This document shows positions 53,989 to 64,000 of a stretch of 64,000 nucleotides of DNA, one piece after another. A program made the position numbers and the translations under genes. Origin of the DNA: Tubiluchus corallicola (taxonomy: Eukaryota; Priapulida; Priapulimorpha; Priapulimorphida; Tubiluchidae). Under the pieces are notes generated by a model. It was not told the DNA's origin, searched no databases, and worked only from the letters and a program-made list of their open reading frames with translations. The stretch covers positions 1 through 64,000 of the forward strand of contig JAQGDQ010000739.1 in assembly GCA_030141605.1 (NCBI GenBank). The letters run 5' to 3'. Position 1 is the stretch's first letter; every line of letters begins with the position of its first letter.

Positions 53989-56900
53989 ACAGATAGACCA
54001 TTCAAAGCCTGTAACCATTAGATTCCGGAAAACATTCTTTGTATAGAACAATAGCAACTAAAGTTTGAGCACTTGAAAACGCACTTCTAAAGCAGGTCCA
54101 GCATTATAACGATCAGCAGTAAATGCTCATGGGATAATTTGACGGTAAATTGCACTAAACTCTGATTGGACAGTATTGATTTGAAAATTTCATCTTGCAG
54201 ATCATCAGAACTACTTTGGTATTGAGGAGAATGTGGGACCAGTTGCTGTTAGCATACGCCGAGAAAGACTTGCCAATAGTCCGCAATTTATACACAGGAT
54301 TATAGTCAGGACCAGTGAGGTAACACTGTTTGGCTTTTTGTATTTAATGAACCTGTGTATCCACTAGCTGTAAGCATCGTTAGGTCTAGTTAGTAAAAGG
54401 ATGGTTAACGATTTTTCATGGGGGCAGTCAGCGTTTCTATGGCCAGCACATTTGCGTGTACAATTTTGTTAAAATACACGTTATCATTTAGTTAAATTAT
54501 TATTTAAAGATAGTCACGTGTGTCTCTTCTTTCCCATTGTTGAATATTATTTTGTTATAAACTGACACATTCGTATAAGAATTCAATTTTCATTCGTCTT
54601 AAATGCAAAATCTGATAATTTTTAATTACCTGATACATGAGCATTAACTAATTAATTATATTAGTAACAATTCTGAGAGGGTGGCTGACCTCGATAACTT
54701 ATAGTTCTTTCGCCACCCTTTCACCACTAATCAATAATTACTTTTGCACTTTGTAATATTATTGTTAGTTGTACAGATTTATAAATCTCTTAGTTATGTA
54801 TTTTGCTATTTTAAAAATGGTGATAAACTAATAAACTTACTTACTTACTTACATTTTACATGTTCGAATGCATCAGAAATTGGGTAACTTATCTATTTTT
54901 TGTTTTTGTTTTTTGTAAAAGCAAATGGTAAACTTGATGAACTTTTATATTCTAGTAATAGTATTATTTCATTAACTGATTCCGCCACAGGTGAAATTCG
55001 GGGGCTGATTAACAAACGTATTGTATGCGCAGAGCAGTTATATAACATCGAAATAGGTGATCGCTCGGTGAAAATCTAGGGGGGACCTGGATTACAATAG
55101 AGTGCTTTCCTCACTCTTTACTTTTGTATTTTGTAATCCGCACAAGGTTAAAAAACAAAATGTTTGTTAATTATCCAGTGCAGGAACTTCATTATGTCTT
55201 TAGTTTGTTAAGGCAGGCTGACACTGTTGTTTTGTTTCATCTCATGCATTGTAGCAATATTTTTGTATCTAGTCTAAGAGTTGAACATTGTTTGCTAAGG
55301 AAATCAGCCAACTTGTGTAAACAGTGCACCACTAATGTGTTTAGATCTGCAATAATGACGTTCTTTATAATGTAGGCTATTTCCGGAATTAAAAGATGCA
55401 CTTTGTTGCCATTTAAGTGCATCGCACAAGTTTTTATTGTATTTTTGTGTAATTGGTGTCGCTTGGGGTGTTTACGTTTGTCCAAAGCTGCTTAACTCAC
55501 CTGCTTAATTGCAAGGTAATTAAGCCTCCTTTAAATAGTTATGAAGCACCGAGTTTGCACAACCGATTTGAACTGTAGTACGAGTCATAGTAACAGTTAC
55601 TACATAAGCATGTATTGTGACGTCATTATAAATGCATTATGGCGTCATTGGATATAGTACGATCAGTACAGCAACTGTTGCACACACGAACGTCAATGTT
55701 TTGCACTATGATTATGTATTACAAACATGTATTGTGACGTCATTACCCCTTGTGTGATGTTCAGTTGCAGAACCTTGAAGCTAAATGTGATAGTATCGAT
55801 CAGTATAAAAATAGGTGTGATATAATTAGCCAGCCATGTAATACTTGGAGCCTTGGGCATGTTACTTATGTAAAATATGTAAAGTCAACATACGTGTCTC
55901 GTACATGTTATTGGCTTATTGCAAATACTGGTTGAAATACGTTAACAATAATTTGAATAATTTCTTTCTAAACTACTCAATGGGCAATATATGAAATATG
56001 TGTTATAGAGTTGGACACTTCTACACATATTCACGTTGAATGTAATTTAAAATGCATTCAAATTTAATCTGTCTTTGATATGGGACAATATCGTGTTGTC
56101 CTTGGGGCGTGAAAATTTGTGATGTCCGAGGCGATCAATGTGGCATTATGGGTTTTTCATTTTTTACGCTAGTACATGCCGACTTTAAGAAGATTGTCAA
56201 TAGTCGTGCGTTTCAACAGAGGAAGTGTCAACACATTGTCACAGGGCTGTAATTTGGCTTTTTAAGTAAAGGGACATTGACCTACTGAGGAAATTTCTGT
56301 TCTTAGTCTTTACAAGAAACTAGAAAGTGCATGTATATAAACACTGCTTAATGAGTGTTGTAAAAACACCTAGTTTTTTGAAGATGCATTCTAATTACTT
56401 TACATAGTTTAATTATTAAAGAATAGTGTTTTAATTTAGAACATTTCTGGTGTTAAATTCGTATTTTTATTTACACGTTAGAGGCAATGATTAGAAAAAT
56501 TGTATTAGTGTACTTTCGATTTTTACATTATGTTGCTGACTCAGCTTCTTACATTATGTGCTGCCATTATTAAGTGAAATATGTTAGAAATGTGCACCCC
56601 CGGGGCGAATGAGAAACATTCTTTTATTCACTGGTTTTGGTAGCTACTGACAGTGAAATGATCTTGAAAATTTTTATGTGTGGAAAGAATTTTTTCTCAA
56701 AAATTGAATTGGAAAACTCAAACTTGTCAAACTGGATTAAAACCGAGAATTTAAGCAGCTCTCTGCTTTGTCTTCCTGAATAGACAAAATGTAAATTATG
56801 TAAAAAAATTCTATGGTAGCTGGTTTTATATCACTGTGACTTCTCTATGCAAAAGTTTAGCTAAATTGGCCAAGATGATCTTCAATGGTTGTTTTTGCAA

Positions 56901-59900
56901 AATGATTTGTGAAAAGGTCATTTGCATGTATTCACCTTTGATTGAACTAATGTTTTTCCAGGGTGTGAAAAAAATTGTATGAAAAAATATATGTACAAAT
57001 TACAAATAAATATATTTTGTATAAATAAATATAAAAATAAAAGATTTTAAGATAAGTTGTTCGATTTATGTCAAATAAATAACAAAGTTATTTAGGCAAC
57101 CCACCTGTGTCTCATAAATTTTGTCAACTCAGCCACGATTAAACTCACCTGGGTAAACTTACCTGAGTAAACTTACCTGGGTGGTTTCATTAAAATGTTA
57201 GGTGATGTTCTTCTCTCTATAAACTTATTCATTGTGATATTATATGTACATAATACATATGTATGAACATAGTGTATTGTAAAGCTGTTGTTATTCTATA
57301 ATTAGAATTTAATGAGATTATTTGGTATTCTGTAAGCGCGCTGCATATGTATGCTAAGCACAACTTCTACTACCACTTAACCGGTTTTTTTCTATTTGTG
57401 GAGAAAGTACAACGTGGTTTATGTAAGGGACGTTCACCCTTGAAAACTTATATAAAATATGATTATAATTGTGTACTTGAAATTGCGTCTGTTGAGATAA
57501 TCACGTGGTCGCAGAATGAAATTTACACTCTTTGTGCTTGTATGAAGCTGGCTTTATTTTGGTCAGGTAGCTACTTATTTTCAACACATATTCAAATTAT
57601 TTGTAAAAAGGTGGCTTTTCTAATGTTGTTGCTGTCCTAAACAAGTTTTACGTCTCTCCTGGCAGGGGTCTTTGTAGTAATAATAATAATAATAATAATA
57701 ATATTTTTATTTATCTTGTAACACACGCACAGTTATAATACAATTAATTTGGAAACAAAAATGTGAAGAAAGGGCAGCGAAAGACCAATTGGTCATCTAG
57801 TCAGCTGCCCTTTGGTTAGTGATGAACATTTTTATAAGCGCTTTGCTACAGCGTATTACTGTTAGTACTGCTTATAATAAAGATTTAATTGTTAAGAATG
57901 ACATTAAATTGATGTGCTTATAACGTGTTAGTACAATTCATACACAGTGATAATAAGTGCATAATAAAAAAAAGTCAAACTGAAATGAAACTGAACTGAA
58001 ACAAGTTTTACGTCTCTCCTGACAGGGGTCTCTGTAGTGATACATGTGTCCTGCCTTTGAGGTTTTTGTGCACGATGTAAACAACAATTCCTGAAGAACA
58101 ACAGAAGTAATTAAGTAAGGTATTACCCAGCCTTTCCCTAGCTGTTATAATAAACAATTCAGTAGGGTTTTGGGTAAGTTCTTGGGTTCAAGTCGTTAGT
58201 TTTAAGTCTGCAATTCCAAAAATATCGTTCAAACCCAAATCTCAAGTCACTCGGCCTTTTTTCTAATCTCGTTTTTTAAGTTTGAACATGTTGTTACTGT
58301 CCAAAACAAACTTTAGGTCTCTCCTGACATGGGTCTTTGTAGCAGTGTAGTATATGTAGTACACTACTACAAAGTGTAGTGTATGTAGCATCAGTAGATT
58401 TGTTTGTTTATTGTTGATTGTGAGCTCAGTTGATAATAGTAAACAAGTGAATATGTAAATGGTAAACACGTAAACAGTACACGAAAGCAAAATGGTGACA
58501 AATTAATTGCATGCAAAAGCCAAGAGAAATGAAAATTTTTACGAAAGTGAGTGAAAAAATAATTACATTTAATAAACAGTATTTTCACTGTTTATTTGCA
58601 AAAAATGATATGAAACACAATTTTGACCAGACGATCTAAACATCTTTCCTCCTTAGATGTGGTCTAAGTTGTCCTGATAACCCTTATTGCCAAATAACTG
58701 AAATTTATTGATTTTTCAATATTTAATTTATGTTAATTAACATAGTTAGTTTGTGTTATTGCTTAAAGCAAAAGTGACAAACTTTGCACAATTACAGATT
58801 AACAAGCGATATATTTTGAGTTTGAGTTGTTGGTGTAAGTTGAGTCATGATGTGACTGACTCTGGGGTTGGTTCTTGTGGGTTAACAGTTCTGAGATTTT
58901 GATCTAATTCCTCATCCAGTTTTTGGCAAGCTGAACCTTGCTTAACTGGCAACTAGTGTTTTAGTTGTTAAAGCAGTTTTTGCTCAAAAACTCATTGTGT
59001 TTCATTACCACCATATAAACGTTTATTGTTTGCCCTGTTTTGTGTTAGCTAGGTTAATCATTTTTACTACAGTCGTTGCTCGTTAGCAGTGATAAATTGC
59101 TACAAACATCAATAAGTTTTGCCGTTAGCGAGGTTTATTGTGTTTAGTCTCCTCTTCTCAAGAGATGAGTAATTCTTCTCTTATTCTAGCTTTCAGCATT
59201 GCGAGGCACGATCGTCGAAGAATCCATTCCGTCCACTACGAAGCCGAGCGGAAATCGCCCGGTTCCGGTCAAAGATGTCCTGGAATACGTTGTTCCAGAT
59301 TTGCAGACGTGCTGCCTCAAGCTGGGCGTGAACGGTCCTCAGACGTCCGAGCAGTTGGTCAAGCTGGACGAGCAAGTCGTAAGTGATTAGTCGGTCGAGT
59401 TGGATGAGCAATGTCGAAAGCGTGCGTGTGTCATATGATGGCAAATATCCGCGGAATTAGGGATGTGGAAATTCTTCTCACAACAACCTGTGAAGAGCTG
59501 TACTCTTATTTGTTCGTTAACTATATCATCTTTGATACATTTATAGTTGACGTACTTAGATGTACTTAGAATTGACGTACTTAGATGTACTTAGAATTTA
59601 GCTTATGAAAGTAAGTGGTAGCAAGGTAATTATATACTAAACGAGAAATGGAAAACCTGCAAGAGAATAAGTACATTTTGTACTGTGTAAGTCCTTGGTT
59701 TTGGCCCTCCGAAACGGGGAGCTAGTATTTGTGCTGTACTTTGAGCTACCCGCCTGTAGAACTTCTTGGAAAACTACAGCTTTGGAAAAAGGTTTGGAAG
59801 ATTTGGAAGTTTTCAAGTACAGTCAAGTTCAAATTCCTAGCGCAAATTAAGAAAATATATTTGAAATTCCTATCCTACGTCCTTCAAACATATTTGCTTT

Positions 59901-62900
59901 CAAACTTACAAACATACTTACAAACTCAGCATTACAAACTCAACTTTCTTTTGCGACACAATGCATCCTTATTGCAATAGATTGTAGAGTTTTTGTCATT
60001 AGTTTTTATATGCCTCAGTGCTCATTAGCGTGCGTATTTATATTACTAATGCAGTCTTTCCACTTTTGCGAGATAGAAAGTATCTGCTCGGAACTGCCAA
60101 ATTCGGACTACAGTCAATTTAAGTCGTTTTGTGAACAAAATTTGTTGCCATGACAACGGTTCATTTGTTCGTGTTTACAAGTCTACCTGAACAAACAGTG
60201 TGCCTGTCAAAACTGCGATAGTGATTAATGAACGTGATCACTTTTATTTGAACAAATATGACAGATTCAAACTAGGGCAGTCGGTGCAAGAGGGCGCCGC
60301 GGTAAAGTCGGGCGGATTAAATTATTTGAATCTGTAATGTGGACGTTTTTTGCCTTTATTTATCTTACTAATTGTAAAAACTTTCCGTGCCCGGAGTGAA
60401 ATCCATGAGATGTGGCGCACAGTGTTTGCTTTGCAAGTAAACTCTTGAAATTACACGTTTAATATGTTATCCAAATAGATGGCAGATGCCCTGCTTCGGG
60501 AAAGCAAATGATACAATCTATAGTGTAGCCATCTGGTGGCAGGATGGTGCGTTATTGTAGCATTTTGAGAATTCATACCCAGTTAGCATGGTTATAGTAG
60601 TAACCAAGTGCTTCTGTATCTACCTTTGTCTTATGTGAAAATTACTGATCAGATAGCGTGTATACTCATGACGTGTATTTTGGCGACTGAAGCTAAGTGA
60701 TGCCAAGGTTGGTCAGTGAATGGATGGGTAGCTGAATATTTGCTCTGTTTTTTGTTCACCATGTTGATACTAGCCAGTTGACTCATTGAGGGGAAAGGAT
60801 TTGTGTATTCTTGTTAGACTGTGGCCGAGACGCCTCTGATGATCTAGTAGCTCATCTTAGAGGATTGTCTAGATGCTAGTCTTGCCACAACCATCTACAA
60901 TAACTAGGGCAGTCAGTAAGTGCTTTGACAAAATCTATAAAAAGCAGTCTGTCTGCAACTCTGCAGCTTTTTGTTCCTCAGTTATCTATAATTTTCATAT
61001 ACTGCCCCCTGGTGAGCTGAAAAGAAACAACACGGACCTGTTTTTCATCTAAAGGGTTAGACTGGCGTCTAATACATTGATTTAAGTGAGCTTAAAGCTA
61101 GCGATGATGTGAGTGAGACGGAATGAATGGCATTCATAGCAGATGTATTGTACAAACACACACAGACCGGGGTTTGTTTATTTTTGCTAAAATTGCGTTT
61201 CGGATATTCTATCCCGACTGGGAAAATCACAAAACAAAGTTCACCGCGCCCCGGTCTGCAACGTTTCACTCGTCAAAACAGTTTCCGTTTGTTATCATTT
61301 TCTTTTTCTTTTTCTGCCCTGTAGATGACACCGCATTACAAGATCGGGATCATGTACTGCAAGGCGGGACAGTCAACGGAGGAGGAAATGTACAACAATG
61401 GTAAGGGTCGTTTCTCGTCTCCACTTAACGAGATTGTTGTTGCTTTTCTAGGTAAAGGGTTATCAACTGACCAAATAAACTACCGCGTTTGCTTGGCTTG
61501 CATCGTGTTTCACTCTGTACAAATAATTACACAGATTTTGTATCGTTTGACTCAAAAGGGCAGCCAGTCATTACTGGTTGCTGTGGTTTATGGATTATGG
61601 TTTATGGTTTAGAAGTGCCAGATATATTTATGTTAAACTTGATCTTATTTATTTTGATGTGATTCATAGAAAATGTGAATGCAGTTTATATGTCAGGCTG
61701 AATAAGAGTGAAAATTTTATATGCAAGAGCATTTTAAACAGTGATGTAAACTTTACTTTTGAAATTAGATGTCAGTGGCATATTATTATACTTGTGTTAT
61801 TATTATTATTAACTTTGTCATATTATTAATTGTTTGTTTTATTGTCATGAGGCATAATTTATTGTATTTTTTGTAGTAACTTGCGATGTAAGTTTGAAAT
61901 AAAATATCAAATCAAATGAAATTATGGTGGTTTTGGCTGAACAGTCTAGAAATTTTTATTGCAGTGTCCCCGACGGCTTGAATTTTAATGTTCTTCCATG
62001 ATGAAGTGTGGCTTGATAACAAATAGTGTGTTGTATTGTGTATGAAATCAATCACAGAACTGAACAAATTGTGCATAATGTAGGTTATTCCTGCATCCAT
62101 TAATTTTGTTTCAAAATAATCATTATAGCAAATCAGTTGATTGATAATGTGCATGTAAATTTGTCATGTCAAAACACGTCATTATTTCTGCATTACTAGC
62201 GTCATTTGCATGCTTGTGGAGATGACGAAAATTTTCAGTTTTCTGTCTGTTCATTCTCTCGGGAGTTCTAACGACAATTTTCTTTCTATAAAGGTTTTTG
62301 TGTCTCCGAAATTCGCGAAGGAAAATGCTGCAGCGAGCACGAACGTGTTACGGTAAATCGTTTATTGTTTTGCAGAGCAAGCCGGACCTGCTTTTGAAGA
62401 ATTTCTCAATTTAATCGGGACCAAAATCAAGTTGAAGGGTTTTGAAAAGTACAAAGGCGGTTTAGACAGTAAAAGTACGTCAAGACTATCTGTCAATTAT
62501 TTTGATATGTGTGTATTTGCTTATGTGCATTGCGCTGAACGTTAATTAAACGTAACACCTGTTGCAAATTAGATTGTGTATGTAGTAAGCTGAGTCAGCA
62601 ACAAGGATGTTACTGAAACTGAAATTACAAACCAAAATTTATGAAACACAGGGAACCGATACCCGAAACGAAACCGAATTGAAATCATTTTTGCAACACT
62701 AACTACTGTCAAAACTGAAATAAATCAAGCGCTTTGTTGTTACTCGGTTGCTCATATTTTACTCTGATATATGCTTGTTGAAGTAGCTAGGCAGAAAATC
62801 CCAACCAAAACAGTAGCACAATGTTAATGCTTAAAGATCAGGAAGTTTAAAAAAATTGACACTTATTTTGTAACTGTAACTATATATAGAATATATAACT

Positions 62901-63774
62901 ATATTCTATTTATATTATAATATATATATTATTATATATATATATAGAATATATAATTATTCTATAATATAAGTTGTTAAAATTAAACTTAGTTTTCTTC
63001 AAATTACACTTTAATATTTCGGTTGATTGTGCCTGGAGTCATCAGTATTGAAGATATGCCACATTGCTACAAATGGTACAAAAACTTAAATAAACGATAT
63101 TTACTCTTTATTTGAACTATTTTAGCCAAAAATTTTCAGCGATTTTAACACCTAGGAGAACTAACAGTAAGCTGGATTAATACTATTAAAAGCTGGGCAA
63201 AATTTCACACAAAATTTCAGCTAGGAAATTTAATTATTCTCGACAAAAAAGAAACTCAACCCAAAGTGCAGTCGTCGACAAAAGAAACGAAATTTTCATT
63301 TCTGTAACATCCCTGCTCAGCAAGCAGTATTTGATTACTTATTGTGGATACCATCAGAATATGGACGCAAAATCATTTGTGTTGTTCTGTAAACAGAAAT
63401 TGCAAGTTTTTATTTTGTGTAAAATTTTCTTGAAATGATTGGATATTGTTGAAGAAAAAACAATGAATTCAAGCCATTTAATAACAAGGATAATCAGATG
63501 GCTTTTTTTAAATCAAAGTTGGCAGAAAAAATGCAAGAAATTTATTTAACTTGAATTAATTTCCACGAGGGAATTGTGGTTTTACACAAATTGTGGGTTT
63601 TTCTGTGCATTAATTTACTGTTTAGAGGATTACGGTTGAATTGCTAACAACATTTTCAATGTTTTTTCAGCCGATTCGACGGGATTGTATTCGCTCTACA
63701 CTACATACCAAGATTACGAAATCATGTTCCATGTTTCTACACTACTGCCACATACACCAAATAATAAACAACAG
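43959..63774 (+). CDS. SIPA1L-like Rap GTPase-activating protein, N-terminal 695 codons in six exons (partial)
   Basis: Coding exons are 43959-45456, 54201-54319, 59190-59378, 61325-61400, 62376-62474 and 63671-63774, all GT-AG with matching phases. The product should accelerate GTP hydrolysis by Rap GTPases at the cell cortex or junctions. SPA-1/SIPA1L landmarks appear in order: Ser-rich N-terminus, [11 protein letters not shown] and [10 protein letters not shown] (about 200-230), [12 protein letters not shown] (about 425), [20 protein letters not shown] before the first junction, [20 protein letters not shown] (500-519), then the RapGAP domain with [53 protein letters not shown] and MFHVSTLLP. 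The catalytic Asn segment, PDZ domain and coiled coil expected later lie beyond the right edge. Which SIPA1L paralogue it corresponds to cannot be said, and SIPA1 itself is not excluded. Confidence 0.95.
45684..46299. repeat. 48-bp minisatellite, about 13 copies
   Basis: The unit runs TATCTAAGAATGTTGACAAC, AAAACCCGAGAAGCAGAATT, CAGCAATG. Copies are nearly identical, with AAGCAG/AAGGAG, TTCAGC/TTCGGC and a few other variants. The unit is 16 triplets, so frames of 213 (plus) and 282 (minus) codons are open. The array begins 228 bp after the exon 1 donor. Confidence 0.97.
48211..48520. repeat. 150-bp tandem duplication, two copies plus start of a third
   Basis: Copies start with GGTCAAAAGCTG (48211), GGTCAAAAGTTG (48361) and GGTCAAAATCGC (48512). 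Each has a GACAGTTT/GACAGGTTTAGC-like segment, GAAAAG, and AGTAGTGGTCAGTGACTG or its variant. They are strongly diverged outside these blocks. Confidence 0.7.
48766..48840. repeat. CA dinucleotide microsatellite
   Basis: About 37 CA units, the first third interrupted by CG (GCGCACACAC). Confidence 0.97.
50870..50970 (+). mobile_element. tRNA-like SINE head, candidate copy 3
   Basis: TGTGGTCTCGTGGTCATGG resembles a tRNA A-box/D-arm and AGTTCAAACCCAGG is a good B-box (consensus GGTTCRANNCC), 45 bp apart. A TGATCA motif lies just upstream, as in the candidates near 14563 and 14782. No acceptor stem closes, so it is a SINE head or pseudogene. Confidence 0.5.
51733..52200 (-). pseudogene. Tc1-type transposase remnant with one terminal repeat
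   Basis: On the minus strand, 52121 to 51912 reads as the C-terminal end of a Tc1/mariner transposase: [16 protein letters not shown] contains the third acidic residue (Glu) of the DD34E triad, and the end reads [12 protein letters not shown] up to a stop at 51912-51914. One internal stop (TAA, 51984-51986) breaks the frame, and the segment before NPIENLW is shortened; no DD part remains. About 180 bp beyond the stop, CAGTTAACCGTACAATCATT then TGCAAAAGTTTAAGACCA (51733-51770) looks like the terminal inverted repeat. Confidence 0.85.
52853..53190. repeat. CTG/TTG trinucleotide tract (CAG/CAA on minus strand)
   Basis: Over 110 triplets of mixed CTG and TTG in alternating pure blocks, broken by GTTGCGCTGTTGCTGTTGTT-type interruptions that occur twice (53037 and 53141). 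The poly-Leu/poly-Cys frames are products of the repeat. It lies in intron 1 of the SIPA1L-like gene. Confidence 0.97.
53866..53982. repeat. GA dinucleotide microsatellite
   Basis: About 50 GA units, preceded by a GGGGGGAGGGAGAG purine run. A polypurine strand of over 110 bases. Confidence 0.97.
54201..54319 (+). CDS. SIPA1L-like coding exon 2
   Basis: It completes Asp500 and encodes 501-539: the [20 protein letters not shown] signature conserved in all SIPA1L proteins, ending in IVRTSE. The acceptor is TCTTGCAG, the donor GTAACA. It is phase 0 at its end. Confidence 0.95.
57637..58345. repeat. Three spaced copies of a 40-bp CTCTCCTGRCA motif
   Basis: Copies at 57640-57679, 58000-58039 and 58303-58342 share AAACAAGTTTTACGTCTCTC then CTGACAGGGGTCTTTGTAG. 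They are about 360 and 303 bp apart. The first interval contains a TAA microsatellite followed by about 300 bp, as if an element had inserted and duplicated the motif. Confidence 0.75.
57678..57702. repeat. TAA trinucleotide microsatellite
   Basis: About eight TAA units directly after the first copy of the 40-bp motif; could be the tail of a retroelement in reverse orientation. Confidence 0.85.
59190..59378 (+). CDS. SIPA1L-like coding exon 3
   Basis: It encodes residues 540-602 (63 codons, phase 0). [26 protein letters not shown] and [10 protein letters not shown] match SIPA1L. The acceptor is TATTCTAG. The donor is GTAAGT after GTC, which keeps the exact family spacing to KIGI in the next exon. 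Confidence 0.94.
60144..60157 (+). promoter_or_regulatory. RFX X-box-like palindrome
   Basis: GTTGCCATGACAAC is a near-perfect inverted X-box. It lies in intron 3 of the SIPA1L-like gene; function unproven. Confidence 0.3.
60660..60920 (+). mobile_element. 5S-like SINE, plus strand
   Basis: GAAGCTAAGTGATGCCAAGG, TTGGTCAGTGAATGGATGGG and TAGCTGA follow the 5S rRNA A-box, IE and C-box in order and spacing. The tail to about 60920 has GTCTTGCCACAACC and AACTAGGGCAGTCAGT, like the tail of the 29695 copy. Confidence 0.6.
61325..61400 (+). CDS. SIPA1L-like coding exon 4 (RapGAP domain)
   Basis: It encodes residues 603-627 plus one base of Glu628, including [18 protein letters not shown], the most conserved RapGAP block. 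The acceptor is CCTGTAG and the donor GTAAGG. Confidence 0.95.
61401..62375. other. SIPA1L-like intron 4 (975 bp)
   Basis: AT-rich, with a short ATT run near 61795-61810 and no recognised gene. Confidence 0.65.
62376..62474 (+). CDS. SIPA1L-like coding exon 5 (RapGAP domain)
   Basis: It encodes residues 628-661: [29 protein letters not shown]. The acceptor is TTTTGCAG and the donor GTACGT. Confidence 0.95.
62475..63670. other. SIPA1L-like intron 5 (1.2 kb)
   Basis: AT-rich. A self-complementary TA-rich stretch lies at 62880-62970. Nothing else recognised. Confidence 0.65.
63671..63774 (+). CDS. SIPA1L-like coding exon 6 (RapGAP domain)
   Basis: It encodes residues 661-695: [34 protein letters not shown], followed by donor GTATGT at 63775. 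In the family the next residues are LLRKRHIGND with the catalytic Asn, so the next exon lies outside the window. The last 45 bp of this exon are repeated downstream. Confidence 0.95.
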
Positions 63775-64000
63775 GTATGTTCTATGTATTTACACTATTG
63801 CCACATACACCAAATAAAAAACAACAGGTATGTTCTATGTATTTACACTATTGCCACATACACCAAATAATAAACAACAGGTATGTTCTATGTATTTACA
63901 CTATTGCCACATACACCAAATAATAAACAACAGGTATGTTCTATGTATTTACACTCCTGCCACATACACCAAATAAAAAACAACAGGTATGTTCTATGTA
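63722..64000. repeat. 53-bp tandem repeat made of exon end plus splice donor
   Basis: The unit is about 45 bp of exon 6 sequence (TACACTATTGCCACATACAC then CAAATAATAAACAACAG) plus the donor bases GTATGTTC. CAG/GTATGT junctions fall at 63774, 63827, 63880, 63933 and 63986, exactly 53 bp apart. The downstream copies carry their own substitutions (TATTTACACTATTG for TTCTACACTACTG). The array continues past the right edge. Confidence 0.95.

Larger units (their letters stand above)
45457..54200. other. SIPA1L-like intron 1 (8.7 kb)
   Basis: It contains a 48-bp minisatellite, a 150-bp tandem duplication, CA, CTG/TTG and GA tracts, a tRNA-like SINE head and a Tc1 transposase remnant, listed separately. 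No exon was recognised. 46320-48190 and 48850-50880 hold no clear feature beyond AT-rich sequence, except weakly repeated GTGTGCnGAATGTGCGATGG motifs at 47210-47430. Confidence 0.65.
54320..59189. other. SIPA1L-like intron 2 (4.9 kb)
   Basis: AT-rich. Contains a three-copy spaced repeat (57637-58345), a TAA microsatellite (57678-57702), and three TTACCTGRGT units near 57140-57185. No exon was recognised. Confidence 0.6.
59379..61324. other. SIPA1L-like intron 3 (1.9 kb) with a 5S-like SINE
   Basis: It contains a 26-bp direct duplication (about 59548-59598), an RFX X-box-like site (60144-60157) and a 5S-like element (about 60660-60920). No exon was recognised. Confidence 0.6.

Overview
This is a stretch of animal nuclear genome. 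Genes are split by GT-AG introns, spacers and introns are long and AT-rich, and there are many minisatellites, SINE-like elements and non-autonomous DNA transposons. Three conserved animal genes can be read: the 5' half of a ZZEF1 orthologue (minus strand), a complete intronless NF-kB of the p100/p105 type (plus strand), and the 5' half of a SIPA1L-type Rap GTPase-activating protein (plus strand). SIPA1L is specific to animals. The NF-kB has Rel homology and ankyrin domains but no glycine-rich region or death domain, and its DNA-contact loop is divergent. That suggests an invertebrate, perhaps a non-bilaterian such as a sponge or cnidarian, but the sequence alone does not settle the lineage.

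Layout. 1-1299 is a 20-bp satellite running off the left edge. 2432-11296 carries eight coding exons of ZZEF1 whose phases all join (641 codons). Nearly every large intron holds its own repeat: a 5S rRNA-like SINE head, a 60-bp minisatellite, a dispersed repeat present in two introns, a CAT-rich minisatellite, and a 41/42-bp array of CRE palindromes. 11297-16847 is a divergent, head-to-head spacer with tRNA-like SINE heads and a 608-bp tandem duplication just upstream of NF-kB. 16848-19598 is the NF-kB reading frame, with a 3'UTR to about 20.63 kb. 20.7-43.9 kb has no recognisable coding gene. It holds two hAT-like elements (one with intact 8-bp target duplications), a TA-flanked pogo/Tc1-type MITE, further 5S-like heads, a perfect 28-bp hairpin, a pentanucleotide tract, and an 87-bp minisatellite open in both directions.

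From 43901 the SIPA1L-like gene begins. A 1.5-kb first coding exon is followed by introns of 8.7, 4.9, 1.9, 1.0 and 1.2 kb and five short exons that enter the RapGAP domain. Intron 1 carries a 48-bp minisatellite, a CTG/TTG tract, GA and CA tracts and a Tc1 transposase remnant. The window ends inside a 53-bp tandem repeat built from the end of the sixth coding exon plus its splice donor, so five identical donors lie in a row.

The genes do not form an operon or a shared pathway. NF-kB acts in immune and stress transcription, SIPA1L proteins switch off Rap at membranes and junctions, and ZZEF1 is a large EF-hand/DOC/ZZ scaffold-like protein. I saw no CRISPR array, viral gene or prokaryotic-type system.
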